Assembly: GCA_030529405.1 (NCBI GenBank)
Contig: JAUMWZ010000051.1
Span: 1,832-9,417 of the forward strand
Source of the DNA: Bacteroides sp.
GTDB taxonomy: Bacteria > Bacteroidota > Bacteroidia > Bacteroidales > Bacteroidaceae
Length of the DNA: 7,586 bases
Reading direction: 5' to 3'
This document shows, in pieces, positions 6,527-7,586 of the stretch (its first letter is position 1; each line of letters begins with the position of its first letter). The notes beneath the pieces are model-generated. The model was not told the DNA's origin. It searched no databases and saw only the letters and a list, made by a program, of their open reading frames with translations. Made by a program: the position numbers and the translations under genes.

Positions 6527-7537
6527 ATGAGGATAGGAATACTCACAGCGGGCGGAGATTGCCCAGGAATAAACGCAACGATAAGGGGAGTTTGTAAGAC
6601 AGCCATTCACAACTTTGGACTGGAAGTGATTGGCATACACAATGGTTTTCAAGGACTGCTAACTAAAGATGTAGAGCCTTTGACGGAAACGTCATTGTCC
6701 GGACTGCTAAACACGGGGGGGACTATGCTTGGAACATCTCGTGAAAAGCCGTTTAAGAAAGGTGGTATCGTGGACGGAGTAGATAAGCCTAAGCTCATTA
6801 TGCAAAATATGGAAGAGATGGGAATAGATAGTCTTGTGTGTATTGGAGGCAACGGAACACAAAAGACTGCGCTCAAATTTGCCAATCTTGGAATGAAAAT
6901 AGTGTCAATACCTAAGACTATCGACAACGATATATGGGGAACAGACGTAACTTTTGGTTTCGATACAGCAGTAACCATAGCCACTGACGCAATAGACCGC
7001 CTTCATTCAACGGCTAACTCTCACGGAAGAGTTATGGTAATAGAAGTGATGGGGCACAAAGCAGGCTGGATTGCTCTGCACTCTGGCATGGCTGGTGGGG
7101 GAGACGTTATACTTCTTCCTGAAATTCCTTACGACATAAAAAACATTGCAAACACCATATTAGAACGACAACGTAAAGGAAAGGCGGCAACTATCGTTGT
7201 TGTTGCCGAAGGTATTAAAGTAAATAACGGAAAGAAGGCTGCTACATATATTGCCGAAGAGATTGAGTATGCAACCGGTATAGAAACCCGCGAAACCGTT
7301 CTTGGGTATATTCAACGTGGAGGAAGTCCAACACCTTTCGACAGAAACATATCTACCATGATGGGCGGACACGCTACCGAACTTATTGCACGTGGAGAGT
7401 TTGGCAAAATGGTAGCACTGAAAGGTCACGACATAACCTCTGTGCCGTTGGAAGAAGTGGCGGGCAAGCTAAAACTTGTAACCGAAGACCACGAACTTGT
7501 TGTGCAAGGCAGACGCATGGGCATCTGCTTTGGATAG
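6527..7537 (+). CDS. pfkA: 6-phosphofructokinase, with non-standard phosphoryl-donor residues
   Basis: Phosphorylates fructose 6-phosphate to fructose 1,6-bisphosphate in glycolysis. The 336-residue protein covers the whole PfkA fold. GGDCPGIN (9-16) is the nucleotide-binding start. TIDNDI (131-136) carries the catalytic base Asp133 and Asp135. MGHKAGW (175-181) and YIQRGGSPTPFDR (261-273) bind fructose 6-phosphate. At the donor site it reads GGNG (107-110) where E. coli has GGDG, and PKTIDND where E. coli has PGTIDND. This gives Gly110 (as in ATP enzymes) with Lys130 (as in pyrophosphate enzymes), plus Asn109 in place of the Mg-binding Asp. The Gly/Lys pair is typical of the mixed-substrate group, so the donor cannot be assigned by sequence alone. 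E. coli effector-site Arg25 and Arg54 correspond to Lys24 and Thr63. No terminator is seen in the 49 bases after the stop codon. Confidence 0.93.
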   Translation: MRIGILTAGGDCPGINATIRGVCKTAIHNFGLEVIGIHNGFQGLLTKDVEPLTETSLSGLLNTGGTMLGTSREKPFKKGGIVDGVDKPKLIMQNMEEMGIDSLVCIGGNGTQKTALKFANLGMKIVSIPKTIDNDIWGTDVTFGFDTAVTIATDAIDRLHSTANSHGRVMVIEVMGHKAGWIALHSGMAGGGDVILLPEIPYDIKNIANTILERQRKGKAATIVVVAEGIKVNNGKKAATYIAEEIEYATGIETRETVLGYIQRGGSPTPFDRNISTMMGGHATELIARGEFGKMVALKGHDITSVPLEEVAGKLKLVTEDHELVVQGRRMGICFG

Positions 7538-7586
7538 ATAGTTGATGAAAAAGAAAGGAATATATCTGTTTTGATAAGTGTAATTA

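Noticed and set aside
6649..7429. Minus-strand open frames opposite pfkA
   Set aside because: They are antisense to conserved phosphofructokinase motifs with no recognisable product.
7545..7574. Short reading frame starting MKKKGIYLF right after pfkA
   Set aside because: It stops after nine codons; it resembles the start of a signal peptide but nothing supports a gene, and the window ends before a frameshift could be judged.

Overview
The window looks like a chromosomal housekeeping segment from an anaerobic or microaerophilic member of the Bacteroidota, most likely the order Bacteroidales. The evidence is low G+C DNA, near absence of Shine-Dalgarno sequences before start codons, several upstream matches to the Bacteroides-type -7 element TAnnTTTG (some with a TTG about 19-20 bases further upstream), and proteins that read like Bacteroidales versions of their families, notably HflX and the GH3-type protein. 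Genus cannot be fixed from the sequence alone.

Left part, plus strand (1-1551): a stem-loop that probably ends an upstream gene, then folK (folate biosynthesis), then a 54-residue rubredoxin, then a small membrane protein with an HExxH motif (DUF3267, putative zincin peptidase). Each of the first two genes is followed by an intrinsic-terminator-like hairpin, and the last two have candidate promoters of their own. This is therefore a row of short transcription units and not one operon. A 42-bp perfect palindrome with flanking A and T runs (1654-1695) sits between the convergent DUF3267 and fumarase genes and should terminate transcription from both sides.

Middle part, minus strand (1724-6391, transcribed right to left): a GH3-family acyl-adenylating enzyme, the ribosome-associated GTPase hflX, and a class I [4Fe-4S] fumarase. 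hflX and the fumarase gene are 31 bases apart and probably share a transcript. hflX has a good promoter candidate about 110 bases upstream, and its leader holds a 10-bp hairpin. The GH3 gene is separated from hflX by 242 bases.

Right part, plus strand (6527-7537): a phosphofructokinase with an unusual set of active-site residues, divergent from the GH3 gene across a 135-base AT-rich region. That region holds candidate promoters for both directions and a 7-bp inverted repeat around the pfk promoter.

Functionally the genes cover cofactor synthesis (folK), electron transfer or oxygen defence (rubredoxin), central carbon metabolism (fumarase, phosphofructokinase) and ribosome rescue (HflX). No mobile element, CRISPR array, tRNA, rRNA, toxin-antitoxin pair or phage gene was seen. 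No new multi-gene system is evident. The most useful leads are the phosphofructokinase specificity residues, the two proteins of unknown substrate (DUF3267 and GH3), and several symmetric DNA elements in the intergenic regions.
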